Assembly (NCBI GenBank): GCA_963855995.1 | Contig: OY979725.1 | Span: forward strand, 3,348,001-3,412,000 | DNA from: Muricea muricata | Taxonomy: Eukaryota > Cnidaria > Anthozoa > Malacalcyonacea > Plexauridae | Length of the DNA stretch: 64,000 nucleotides | Reading direction: 5' to 3' | Part shown: positions 38,545 to 64,000 of the stretch, piece after piece | Layout of the letters: every line of letters starts with the position of its first letter | Position numbering within the stretch: position 1 is the stretch's first letter | Notes under the pieces: model-generated | What the model saw: only the letters and a program-made list of their open reading frames with translations | The model's database searches: none | What the model was told of the DNA's origin: nothing | Position numbers and translations under genes: made by a program

Positions 38545-39810
38545 ATGTCTAGCGAAGCTAAGGAATTGAAAGGCGGTCATCCGCCAGCAGGTAGGTCAAA
38601 TTTGAAGCGATTCCAGCGTCGTCTTCGTGTTAAATTTGCGCTTAAAACGTGCTACTGTGCACACAAGGGTACTAGTATTGTATGAATAACCCTTCATTGT
38701 TTTTGTAAACGAAATTGTTTTTATCTCCAGTAAAGGCAGGCGGAATGAGGATAACGTCTAAAGCACATCCACAACACCAACAAACACCCGAGCAAAAAGC
38801 AGAAGACAAAAAATTTATGGAAGAGGAGCAAATAGCTGAAAATTTAGAAGAAAAGTAAGAATGTACATAAATCAGGAATTCACCACTTTGGAATGTGTGA
38901 TAATTAATGGTGTAATTTGTAATATGATATAACAGTTTTTAGTTTTATTTTCTAGATTATACTCCTGACTCATGATTACCTGTTGTTTTGCTTAGCATAC
39001 ATGTGCCTTTGTTTATCCAGCTTGACTACTTGCTAGCTCCCCCCTGGAAATGTTTGCTTTATGCAGTAGTTGGCATTTTATTGGGCAGGTGCGAAAGGGG
39101 TTGTGGACAATACACTTTGGTGCAAGCCAGAGTTGGTTAACAAGACCATAAGCTTGCGTGAATATCCCAAAAATAGGTTTTAGGAAAGAGGGGGGGTCTG
39201 AATAAACCATAATCCTACATAAATATGAAAAGTAATTTTAGTGTCTCTAAAATTAACTAATGAAACCCTCATAATCAGTATCCTTTAATCCTAAAATCTA
39301 GTCTAAATAATCCATGATCCCCTTTTTCAGCTTCAAATAACCCATGATTTTTTGGAAAATACTAAAATAATTCATAATCCTAAAACCCTATCTTGTGTAT
39401 CATCCCAAATGCCACCCCACAGTGACAATAGGGAGAAGTTTGGCACCAGTTTTCTGTGATTTGACAGCATTGCCAATGTACAGGGTGTTCCAACAAACCC
39501 CAGAACCATTAAGAAGTTAATTATGTATATTTATTACAGATTCTTTATTATTTTCAATGGAATACACAATATAACGGTTCCAGTTTTTTGGGGCACCCTG
39601 TACAGCAAACAGGCACATCCCTTAACTCTATGTATTTCACTTTTCAGGCCTCCAAACAAAATGCTAGTGTCAGGTGCTGAAGTCAAAATTAACGAGGTGT
39701 CAAAACCAGACTCGGTGAAACACTTCCATGACAAACCACAGCCGACAGCCCAGAAACCTGTCAAACAGCACGCACACCAGCACAGAATACAACAGCCAAG
39801 CAAACAGTAA
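38545..39810 (+). CDS. DAP1: Death-associated protein 1 homologue, three exons
   Basis: Exons 38545-38590, 38731-38854 and 39648-39810 join in phases 1 and 2 to give 110 residues. The N-terminus contains GGHPPAVKAGGMRI, the hallmark of DAP1/DAPL1, formed exactly across the first splice junction. The end IQQPSKQ matches the family's IQQPRK tail. The middle is charged and disordered (EQKAEDKKFMEEEQ) and then reads KMLVSGAEVK, comparable to the family's VFISG segment. Vertebrate DAP1 is about 102 residues, so this is full length. DAP1 is a small basic proline-rich protein known as an mTOR substrate and negative regulator of autophagy; the function here is by homology. An AATAAA at 39822-39827 lies just after the stop. 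Confidence 0.93.
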
Positions 39811-39821
39811 ATTAAATCAAA

Positions 39822-39827
39822 AATAAA
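39822..39827 (+). promoter_or_regulatory. Polyadenylation signal of DAP1 gene
   Basis: AATAAA begins 12 nt after the TAA stop of the DAP1 homologue, with a T-rich stretch following. Position and sequence fit; use is not proven. Confidence 0.5.
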
Positions 39828-40468
39828 TCTAGACATTCAATTGGATAAGATGTTTTACACAAAAATGATTCATAAATATTGTTTATTTGAGGTGAAATAT
39901 ATATGTTGAAGCAAAATGTGCATGGTTCTTTGTAATGTATTTATAATGGTTGAAAACATACCATTTGTGCATGGATAACCAGGTTGTTGTGTGGCTTTTA
40001 TGCTGAATATTGTGGATATGAATTGAAGTATGATATTTTGGCTACAAAGACAAGTCTGTCTGATGATGACTTTGTAATAAAATCAAAATATTACAAACTT
40101 AATCTCATCTTGTTTGAATCTGCATCCTGGCCCGGTTTCAAGATGCTAATCTTCAGATTAACTTTTATTCTGTATGTTTTCAATTGTCTGCTGCTATTGG
40201 TATTTTGGAGATGAAATCAACTACTCGACCACCTGGTGTGATTTGGCTTTTAATGCCTATGAAATTGCCTATGATACAAAACTGTTTACTGCACACACAA
40301 TGCGCCACCCGTGATAACCTGTTGTAACAAGATTGTCAAAGTTGAGAGCACTATATGTAACCAATCATGACTGTGTCATTCTTGTTGCAGTAACCTTTAG
40401 TTGTAACAAATCTAATAATCCTGTCACGCTTGTTACAAGTGATCACTAACAAACTTTTTCCAACAACC

Positions 40469-40531
40469 ACGCAGGAATCGAACCTACTGGTGCTCTTGCC
40501 TAAATGCTCTGCAATCCACCCGAGCGACGTG
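40469..40531 (-). repeat. tRNA-like segment, probable SINE head
   Basis: The minus strand reads CGCTCGGGTGGATTGCAGAGC (box A-like) and then AGGTTCGATTCCTGC (box B). The cloverleaf ends do not close, so a tRNA-derived retroposon is likelier than a working tRNA. Confidence 0.45.
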
Positions 40532-41350
40532 GTACGTTTATAAAGGGTAAATGTGTTTTAATTCGAGGATAAATGTGTTTTAATTCGAGTGGAAATCATA
40601 CACATGTGACATGCCGAAATTCAAGCCAGGAGCAATTAGTTGGGGAAGCAGAGGTACAAAAATATATGTTTACTTACCATACTGAGGGCAATTTCATTTT
40701 ATGTTTATATTGTACCTTTAGGTCTATTAAATATATTTCTGCATGTTGAATGCGATAAAATTTCTTGTGGGCTCCAGCCAACACGTTTTTCCCGAAATTT
40801 TCTATAGAACTATATTGTCAAGAAAGGCGAAATTTCAGATTTATTTCTAGGAAAAACCACTTACGTTATCAAAAAGGTAATAAAAAATTACATATAACAC
40901 ATTATTATGGTTACTTTTATTTTTCACATTTTTGTTGAGTTACGAGCGTTTGAAAACTTATTTTCCGACTAGTGCCCAGGAAATTAGCGCCATTTTAGGA
41001 CACTTTCCCATTTTCAAGCAGCAATAACTCAAAACGGCTTGAAAAACAAGAGTGCCCGTAATGATGTCTTATATGTTGTTTTTTATAAGCTTTCTTATGA
41101 TACAAGTTATTTTTCAAATGAACGAACTTGAAAGTTTACTATTTTTGACCACATGATAGTTTTATAATAAAACTGAAGAAAATCGTGTTGACCGAAACCC
41201 ACAAGATAAATCGAGCCAAACAACATTCAGAATTATGATACTAGGCATCCAACGGACAATTTAAGAGCAAAATTGATTTGTCCCTCGAGAAGGTAGGTAA
41301 AATTACCTCTGCCTCCCTGACTAAATTGAGAATAATTCATCATCAACCAC

Positions 41351-41402
41351 AGGCCCTCCGGCTGGAATCGAACCTACGCCCCAATGCTCCGACCATTGAG
41401 CT
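41351..41402 (-). repeat. tRNA-like segment, probable SINE head
   Basis: The minus strand reads GCTCAATGGTCGGAGCATTG, then GTAGGTTCGATTCCAGCCGG (box B). Same type as 40469-40531; the acceptor stem is not formed. Confidence 0.5.
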
Positions 41403-41876
41403 TGGGTAAATACCATCCTAAAAGAATCAGGCTTTGTGGTTGGACTGTTAAAACAAAAGTCATGTTTGCGACCCGTTCTTCAGAAAATCAATTTCTATAC
41501 TTTATTGTCTTTTATTGTTTTACCCAACTACTCACAAGGCTTGTTATAGTATAGGTTGGTGCCGACCATTGATATGTACTATAGCTGGGTAACACATCTA
41601 CTGTTGGATTTTGAAGCCGGAAGTACGTCAGGCGGCCATGTTGGGTGGCCCCAGTTGAGCATCGAATGCTATAGATTTCTATTACAGGATGAAACAAAAG
41701 TTTTACATTTTAAGGCAAAAGTTTCCTAAAAATCAGTTTCCTAAGAGAAACTACGTTGATTCACTCCTTGTGTGGGACCATTCAACATGGCTGCCGATCC
41801 AAAAAAAGACTTGTTTCCGGCTTCAATTTTATTTGGGTTTTGTATTAAGATGCACTGTCTATTAATGCATATCAAT

Positions 41877-41885
41877 GGTGCCGAC
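41877..41885. repeat. Left 9-bp target site duplication of the MULE
   Basis: GGTGCCGAC directly abuts the left TIR and is repeated exactly at 46970-46978 next to the right TIR. Confidence 0.9.
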
Positions 41886-42005
41886 GCAATTTTTCCTTTC
41901 GTAAACGGTCGTTACCATCCGAAACGGTCGTTACCATCCCAGCTCTTATAGAGTTCTGGGTAAGCAGTTAAAAATTCCACGTTATCCTATGCTGTCCCGT
42001 GTCTT
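41886..42005 (+). repeat. Left terminal inverted repeat of the MULE
   Basis: About 120 bp that match the reverse complement of 46850-46969 with scattered differences. The HMG-box gene starts 84 bp inside, so this TIR is the likely promoter of that gene. Confidence 0.9.
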
Positions 42006-42088
42006 GGTCACGTGCAGTGGTTTACGGTTGTTTCTCTCGTAAGCATTTGTATTTACATAAATATTTACATAAAATATAAAACTCGACG

Positions 42089-42600
42089 ATGGAAAGAAAA
42101 CACTCAGTGAAGAAACCAACCGGATGGAATACTTTTTATCAAGAAGTTGCGGTAAGTTGATGTCAATTAGTTGTAAATATATGAAATATTCTCTTTGATA
42201 TTTGGAACTTGTGACCTCAGTTATAATAACGGTGTTTTTAATTCCTGGCTTTCGGATTTAAACTACCAAAACCCCTTAGTTCCTATGGAAATTATTGTAT
42301 ACTGTCTATGTATAATCAACTATACTGTCTATAATTTACTTTTAATTTTTGTCATAGCCTGAGATCAGTCAAAAACTGGGGACAGAGGCAAAAATTGGCC
42401 AAGTATCTGCTGTAGCCTCCAAAATGTGGAGGCAAATCGGTGAAAGAAGGAAGGTACAATGCACTGTATTTGTATGGTAGGAATTTTTTTAACATGCAAC
42501 TAATCTGAAATGGCATCTTCAGCTGGAAAAAGCTAGGCTAACAACAGAGGGAGATAGGAAGAGGCCAAGGGGCCCCACTGCATCTTACAACCCTGTGTGA
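42089..42600 (+). CDS. HMG-box protein, short alternative form
   Basis: The same first two exons can instead join to 42523-42600 (acceptor TCTTCAG), giving 78 residues that end in EKARLTTEGDRKRPRGPT and a TGA at 42598-42600. This form keeps most of the HMG-box and a basic tail but no zinc finger. Both acceptors are phase 0 and well formed, so alternative splicing is plausible. I cannot say which form is used. Confidence 0.55.
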
Positions 42601-43145
42601 TAAATAACATGAGTCAATAAGAATAATGACAAACATTTGAGCTCCTGTAAAAGCTGTATTGTACATAAAATCGACAATAAATACAGTTCTTGTCACATTT
42701 GGGATGCTTTCACATTATTTCATAATTGTTTAACATATTTTCTTGATAGGAGTGGAGAATGAAAGCACAACAGATTAGAGAGGACCTTGATACAGGAATA
42801 GTACCAGAAAAGCTAGACCGTGAGAAGTGTGGCAAGATTTTCTCCAGAAGCAAAGATCTGAAGTTCCATATTAAAGGTCATCAAGAATGTGTCTGTGAGG
42901 AGTGTGGTCAAATCTTCACCCATGCATTGCAGTTGAAAAGGCATAATTTGAAAGAGCACTCAAAAACCTTTTCATGCATAACATGTGGTAAATGCTTTGG
43001 TTATAAACACCATTTAGATAGGCATAGCCATGTTCATGATTCTAGTGCTTTTACTTGTAGGATATGCCACTGTAAGATAAAAACAAAGAGTAACTTTGAA
43101 AGGCATATGTCTCAGCAGCATAATGGGGTAAATCCAAAGAACTAG
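42089..43145 (+). CDS. Transposon-borne HMG-box/C2H2 zinc-finger protein (long form)
   Basis: Exons 42089-42151, 42358-42453 and 42750-43145, all phase 0, give 184 residues. Residues about 9-65 read as an HMG-box (GWNTFYQEVA, then SAVASKMWRQIGERRKEWRMKAQQ, with the splice inside ERRK|EWRM giving the usual box ending). C2H2 fingers follow: a first one missing its leading Cys (REKCGKIF...H...H) and three intact ones (CEECGQIF, CITCGKCF, CRICHCKI, each with paired His). Expressed from the left TIR side, convergent with the transposase. Probably a DNA-binding accessory factor of the transposon; a host-regulatory role is possible. The function is inferred. Confidence 0.78.
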
Positions 43146-43337
43146 TATATTTTTGGTACTTGTATTTCATATTTCTTTTATTTCAGGCTAAGTAACATAA
43201 CAGCTTTAAAATAAAGTATTTATTCAAATAAAAAAACAACAGCATTTTACTCTAAATGGTAACTACTGCATAGTCAAGCATAGCTTAGAAATTTTAAAAA
43301 TTGTTTACTGTTTTCAAGTTAGGATATTGCTTTGTAT

Positions 43338-46300
43338 TTATGTACATTTTGATCTCATTGCATGTGATCCCGACTTTTTGCTTGGAGGTACATTTTCTTT
43401 CACTGCCATAGCAAGACTGTGTTGTCGCTTTGCATGCTTTCTTGGTGGTTCTATACTTTTTAGAGTTGTTGGTCTTCCCTTAGTGATCGCTTGATGGCTA
43501 CCATTGTTTGACTTTCGTTTTCTTCCAGGCTGGACTTTAATTTTTCTGCCAGTTCTTGTACTTCTTAATTCAGCAGCACCAAAGTTGAAAAGTGCAGATA
43601 CTAAGTTTCCAGGCATTCCATTGCTCAACTTCACCAAACGAGCAGAGAACTGTTTCACACCTTTGGCCAAATTCTTATCACCTGTTGACTTCAGTTTTTC
43701 CACCAATAACTCACAGGCTTCTTTCACTGCTGTTGTACCTTCTTTTATAGTTTCTCCTTTCAATCTATCTTCAGCCTCAATCAAAATTGGATCATCCATG
43801 TTTATTTGTTGGCAGTCTTGTTGTCCCGGACAGTCGACTTCGCATGATTGATTTTCGGCTTCAATGCTGCGAGCATTGTTGCTGTTGGCACGGAGATTTG
43901 TATAATAGGCAATTGGCAGGGCTTGGCCCATTGCAATCCATGCCAGCTTTTGTCTTGACTGTGGGTTTGAGACAGGGACAAAATTTACACAATGGGCAAT
44001 ATTGGAAACCCACAATAGATATTGATGCTTACAAGGGCTGCCATCTCTGCCTATGACACAACTGCAGACACCAATTGCCATATCTACAAAATAGCTGTAA
44101 AGTAGAATAAATAACAGTGCAACCTACTTAATAATACATTAACTCCAATTGATTATAGTATTATTCCATGCAATTTGCTTTGCACCTGTCAGGTGCCATT
44201 CATTTCATTTTCTATTGGGTAGAATTAGGTAGTCGGTTAGTTTGGGAAGTGAAGGTGGGTTCAAAGTTTTGTGTGGAGTGTCAGTAGAAAGGGGTGATGG
44301 CTTTCTAAACTAGGGGCTGGGCCAATAATTATTGGGAGTGAGGGCTGGTGCAATTGAAATACTGCAACTTTTTGATACCCCTAAATGCAAAGTATTGTAT
44401 GCATGTTTTTACATGACCCTTCTCCCCCTTTCCCTTTGCATGAAAATTAGTGGCCTGCCCCTTTGTACATCAGCCCTCCCCATCCTAGAATTGATAACCT
44501 TTTACTATACAGTGTAGTAACCTATACCTTGAATCCTCTTCTGACAAACTGGGAACCTCAAATACATTATTCTCATACACCTTGACTTTCTCAAGATATG
44601 TTTTCTGTTCCAGTTGTGTTGGAACTTTGAAGCCCTGTCCACCATCTGCTTTCTGCTTGTCCTTACCAAGGAATCTATGTCTAAAGTTGCCATCAAAACT
44701 CCCATCTGCTATAGACAATAACTTGTCTTTATAATGGTTTTCCAGATCAATGGTCAGTTTGTCAAACAATCCAACCACATTGTATTCCTTGACTCTTCTT
44801 AATAATACATCTTTCAACACCAAAAACTGGGATTCGACGAAGTTGTTGGTTTGATTTCCACGAACAAGCAAATTATATCGGAAGCAAAGTGCAAAATCTT
44901 TCTTCATCTTGTAAAGGTCTCTGTAGTACTGTAAAAGGTTGGGATACTTGCTACATACATCATCACTCAACAGATCTTCATAACAGTCATCAAAATTCTC
45001 TTCAGACCCAGCATACAAAGCCTTTTTGAAAAGGCTGAAGACCTCTGGTCGATCATGCTGGTCAATATGGTGGTTTTTATCAACAACCCACCTCCATACT
45101 TGTTGTAACACATGAAAAATACATAACAGGAGTGTTACAGTTGGCCATACACTCTTTAACGCCTTTCGTTCTTCCAGACAGTTATCTGTAAGAATGACCT
45201 TAGGTCCGGTAGTGGAGCCACGACCATAAAAAGCATATTCTGGAAGGCAATCAATTAACATCTGAAATGCTAGCTTTACTGTGCTTTCTTTTTCATCACT
45301 TGTTATAGCAAGGCCACAAGGTAGTGCACCAGATACATTATGTGTACACAGCAAGAACACTTTCAGGTTATGTTCATCTGTGTTTGAGGTGGCATCAACA
45401 AATATAAGTTCACCAGACTGAGGTATTTCCTTGTGCACTCGCTTCATTAATGGCGTGACAATACTGATGATAAGCGGTGTTTCATCACCACCATACAGCT
45501 GATACTTTACTGATGCATCTATATCGATATAATACACTATTATTATTGTTAATGTTAATAATATACTCTATATATCATATTTGCACAGGGGGAAAGGGCA
45601 AGGGACTCAAATATTTTGGTACATGAAAATTGGGGGAAGGCTTTGAATACCTGCCCAGTGACCCTGTCACATAAAACCTGCAGGTCCAAAATAGAGAGCA
45701 GTACAATATCCCCGGTAATGAAAACAATGACAATTGTTTTCAAAAGGAAAATTTTATGAAACAAAACTGTAGAAAGAAATTCAAATTACACATGTACATT
45801 TTGTTATTGCATGTGGTTGGGGGTGGAATTCAAGTATAATTGTGTTATCCTTATGGTGGGGCAACTCAACTTTGACATCTAATCTTTTATTACCACCAGC
45901 CCCTCCCCCATATCTCCTGTAATTAATAACTGGTTCCTTTTTTGCAAAACAGTATTCCCAATAACTTGTTTGAATTTTGCCCCTTAACACATAAAAATTA
46001 AACATATGCCCATTGTTTATATGCTTGTACACACCTGGATGGTTTTTCAGATATTCCTCCATTTTTTCTTCCAGCTTTTGGAACATTTCTCCATTCTTAC
46101 CACCAAACTGTTCCTTTGTAAACTGATCATATAGGTAGTTGAAATCTCTTTTTCTGGGGGTAATAGATCTGTCGGCTTTCATAACATGATAAGTCATCTC
46201 ATCGTTGCATGATTGTTTGAGATCTTTAAGAAAAACCTGTCTGGCTATGGATGGTGTATTCCCATCTTCATACAACTTTTTAACTTTTTCAATAGTACTG

Positions 46301-46887
46301 GATGAAATATCTTTAAAATTCGAAGCCTCGAGATTTATTCTATTGTGGTTATGTGCCCAGTCAATGTCAACAAAACAAATGCCACTCGTATTTATCTTTA
46401 TAATCAGCTGGAAAGGACAGTTCGTATTTTTCACCCTTGCTGCTGGATTAGTGTGTAGCTTCCTCTGAGGATCTTTGCTGGGGCTCCATCTTCTGGTGTT
46501 ATGTTGACACCTGTAATAATTCTGGATAAGATATCCTGTTGTAGGCTTTTTCTTAGTTTTTATTTTCAAAGTGATGGAATTGATGGTTTGAAATTCGGTT
46601 AGCCAGCGATCAAGATTCTCGGCAGTTATGTCTTCGGTTGAGAAGGACAATTTCTGTCCATTAGCTGACAGGTTATTGAACTTGTAACAGAAATCCTCCG
46701 GCAATGTCTCTAAAATTTTTGTTTCTTCTTGCTCTTTTTCAACACCTAACGAGGGAATACTCCGAGAATGGATGCCACATTCGCTAATAGCACGATTTAT
46801 CAACTCGTCAAAATTTTCAAAACCAGCAAACATTCCCGCCATGTTTTCGAAGACAGGGGACAGCATGGGATAACGTGGAAATTTCAA
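43338..46887 (-). CDS. MULE transposase, three exons
   Basis: Exons 46887-45792, 45536-44511 and 44083-43338 join in phase 1 at both junctions to 955 residues; the first junction is the less certain one. The N-terminal third has a Cys/His cluster (YYRCQHNTRRW ... NCPF ... WAHNHN) of WRKY/FLYWCH-like zinc-finger type, presumably binding the TIR. The catalytic MULE core has Asp413 (LIFVDATSNT), Asp483 (VILTDNCLEE) and Glu600 (TNNFVESQF), with the C/H motif CIFHVLQQVW between. The second junction creates a SWIM zinc finger, C714-S-C716 ... C725-K-H727, then a basic tail with RKIKVQPGRKRKSNNG. Length and domain order match full-length Mutator-like transposases. No disabling mutation is seen. Confidence 0.9.
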
Positions 46888-46969
46888 CTGCTTACCCAGA
46901 ATTCTGTTAGAGCTGGGATGGTAACGACCGTTTCGGATGGTAACGACCGTTTACGAAAGGGAAAATTGC
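46850..46969 (-). repeat. Right terminal inverted repeat of the MULE
   Basis: Mirror of the left TIR. The transposase start codon (46887-46885) lies inside this repeat, so the first dozen transposase residues are encoded by TIR sequence. The promoter must lie in the outer about 80 bp or in flanking DNA. Confidence 0.9.
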
Positions 46970-46978
46970 GGTGCCGAC
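46970..46978. repeat. Right 9-bp target site duplication of the MULE
   Basis: GGTGCCGAC, identical to 41877-41885. Confidence 0.9.
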
Positions 46979-48827
46979 CCCTAAGCTACAGAGGTAAGCT
47001 GAACAAAACCAGGCGTAATTTATGCGCTTTTAATGTGGTAATGCCTGCGAATAGGTTGAATGTAAGTGCCACAAAAACATAATACTTTTCAGTTTGCCCG
47101 GTGTGGATATAAACCAGTGAACTGTAATACAACTGGAACGCTAACTCAATAAAAAAGTTCAGTTAATGGCTGAAGCCAAGTTAGTTTTTCTGAGTTTTGA
47201 GACGAAATACTTAACGCCAAAGATCGGACCGTATATTAAATTGAAGCTATTAAAAAGTTACATTTCATATAAAAAATTCAAGACTTTAGACAAAAAACAA
47301 ATGCCTAAAAAATACGAAAACAACTGCAATTTTGAAAAATACGGCAAATTTCCCTTCAAAGTTTAAGGTGTTTGTTTTTCACCTAAATCCCCAACATTTT
47401 TACACCAAATACAACTTTCTAATAGCTTTCATTTGATATACGGCCCATTTTGTCACGTTTAGTATCTCAACTCAAAACTCAGAAAAACTGAATCAAATTA
47501 GCTTCAATTTTCCCCCCTGACTTATCGTTCCAGTCTACTTATAGTTCAATGATATAAACACTGTTAGTTCTATCTTAACTGGTACATGTCTAACACCAAG
47601 ATACAAAACTGATCAAAAGAGATTACTCGTCAGAGAAATCATTCCATCAAATTCGGATTTGAATAATGTTGCGAACTGAAAGAATAGCGCGATGCCAAAA
47701 CATAACCAGGTCCTGCCCAGTATGAAAATGATAAAGAACGATCAAAGTGCCATCATCCTGCCACAGTTGGCAGTTACATTACGAGCTAGAGGTTTCTATG
47801 CCGTCTATCACCACATAAAAATAGCCGTTAGAGGTCCTTACGTAAAGCCAGAGTAAAACAGTGAATTGCAATGCAATGTGGGAAACATGTGAGAAATATT
47901 TACCTCGTATTTACATGCATTGAAAACTGCGTGACTCAAGCACTCAGTTTAAGGTCTATTGAGAGGGAGTAATGTAATTGTTTTAGTAGAATCTGAACAA
48001 AAATTGACTTTTAAGGCATTTTGTTAAAAATACTACAAATTGTCTCTGAATTGAAAAATACATCAGGAAAATTATTGTTTTGCTACTCGTTATGTATCCA
48101 GGAATAGATGGCAAGCAGAGTAACCAATCAAATGCCAGCATTTACAATAGAATGCTAGTGCGATTCTACTAATAACAGTTCTAGTATACGTATACGTATA
48201 TATGTTTCAACTCTTATTATATAAATAAAGCTTATTCATCGATTTACTCATTGCTGTTTATAAACCTGACACCAATCCGGTCGGTTTTCTAGATCTCGAG
48301 GTACATCCTAGCTTTTCAATTTCCTTCCAAAATTAACTGTTTCATTGTTCTCGGAGCGTGTGAACTTGCGCTTAGACACTGTGTCTAGTTGAGTACCTGC
48401 TGCGGCGAGCGAAATCCTTGCTTGGGCCAAAACAAATCTGCTAGTGTTGAAAAGGCAAATATTCTCACAGTAATTGCATTCTTCGTTGATGGAAACATAC
48501 AGCACGCTAAATGATGTTTCTCGCGATGTCTGTGTGACAAAATTTTAAAGCTAGGATAATGAAAAGAAATCGTATTTGAGAATGTAGAGCTCTGTTTAGT
48601 TGTAATTACGCATTCATTGGATTTGAGTATGGCTCGAACACCCCGCTGTTCTGATAACGGAGTGGGATAAGCATGAACTATTTCGTAAAACTTGTTAAAA
48701 TTGCATAACTACATAATGACATGCTTAGCAAACAGAACAAAAGCCAAACTAATCCGGACGTGTTAACGTGGCTTGGGGAACATAACTTTCTAACCATGAC
48801 ACCGGCATCATAAATCAACTCTTCGGA
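46979..48827. other. Intergenic before myosin III; no gene seen
   Basis: AT-rich, only short chance frames. Presumed myosin III promoter region. Confidence 0.5.
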
Positions 48828-48836
48828 ATATATAAA
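48828..48836 (+). promoter_or_regulatory. Possible TATA box of the myosin III gene
   Basis: ATATATAAA about 40 nt upstream of the ATG at 48876. A start site some 30 nt downstream would leave a very short 5' UTR. Suggestive only in an AT-rich genome. Confidence 0.3.
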
Positions 48837-48875
48837 CGTGAACTTGCGATGGTCGGATTGCGATAAGATTGGAGC

Positions 48876-64000
<15,125 letters not shown>

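Larger units (their letters stand above)
39840..41876. other. Intergenic between DAP1 and the MULE; two tRNA-like SINE remnants
   Basis: No gene recognised. Includes a 21-bp tandem doublet AAATGTGTTTTAATTCGAGG at about 40547-40588 and the tRNA-like segments at 40469 and 41351. Confidence 0.45.
41886..46969. mobile_element. Complete MULE-type DNA transposon, 5084 bp
   Basis: Near-identical 120-bp terminal inverted repeats (41886-42005 and 46850-46969) start GCAATTTT and contain two tandem copies of AACGGTCGTTACCATCC. They are bounded by a perfect 9-bp target duplication GGTGCCGAC (41877-41885 and 46970-46978), the length typical of Mutator-like elements. Inside are a three-exon transposase on the minus strand and an HMG-box/C2H2 gene on the plus strand. 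These are transcribed from opposite ends and converge at about 43.2-43.3 kb, where AATAAA occurs at 43210-43215. All frames are open, so the copy looks recent and perhaps autonomous. Confidence 0.93.

Noticed and set aside
43504..44056. Plus-strand frames of 115 and 89 codons
   Set aside because: Shadow of the third transposase exon, which carries the SWIM finger on the minus strand.

Overview
The window is eukaryotic and animal. It is AT-rich, its genes are broken into many short exons with GT..AG introns, and it carries DAP1-type, filamin-type and kinase-bearing class III myosin genes. A compact intron-rich invertebrate fits best. A cnidarian is my guess, but nothing here fixes the species. 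All gene models were built by hand by matching reading frame and splice phase across exons; there is no transcript support.

Layout. 1-20.2 kb: no convincing gene. This is a repeat field of short inverted-repeat elements (one hAT-like with an 8-bp target duplication, two with TTA duplications), a pair of fold-back elements whose termini contain a GGGTACCGGATAGC-like minisatellite, a 0.7-kb direct duplication and a 31-bp minisatellite. 20.26-24.59 kb (+): a two-exon gene for a 623-residue protein with two CH domains, two filamin repeats and a glutaredoxin/SH3BGR-like C-terminus; its only intron holds a 5'-truncated non-LTR retrotransposon ending in (TATC)n. 25.66-35.97 kb (-): a ten-exon gene for a secreted, about 1013-residue alpha/beta-hydrolase-type protein. 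38.55-39.81 kb (+): a three-exon DAP1 homologue of 110 residues. 41.89-46.97 kb: a complete MULE-type DNA transposon with 120-bp terminal inverted repeats and a 9-bp target duplication. It carries a three-exon transposase on the minus strand and, on the plus strand, a spliced HMG-box/C2H2 zinc-finger gene with two alternative 3' exons. 48.88 kb to the right edge (+): at least 31 exons of a myosin III gene, with N-terminal protein kinase and most of the motor. The gene runs off the window.

How they relate. The four host genes do not form a pathway that the sequence can prove. Two of them (CH-filamin-Grx protein and myosin III) are predicted actin-cytoskeleton proteins. The transposon is a self-contained two-gene unit with convergent genes. 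It is probably recent, since the TIRs are nearly identical, the target duplication is perfect and all reading frames are open.
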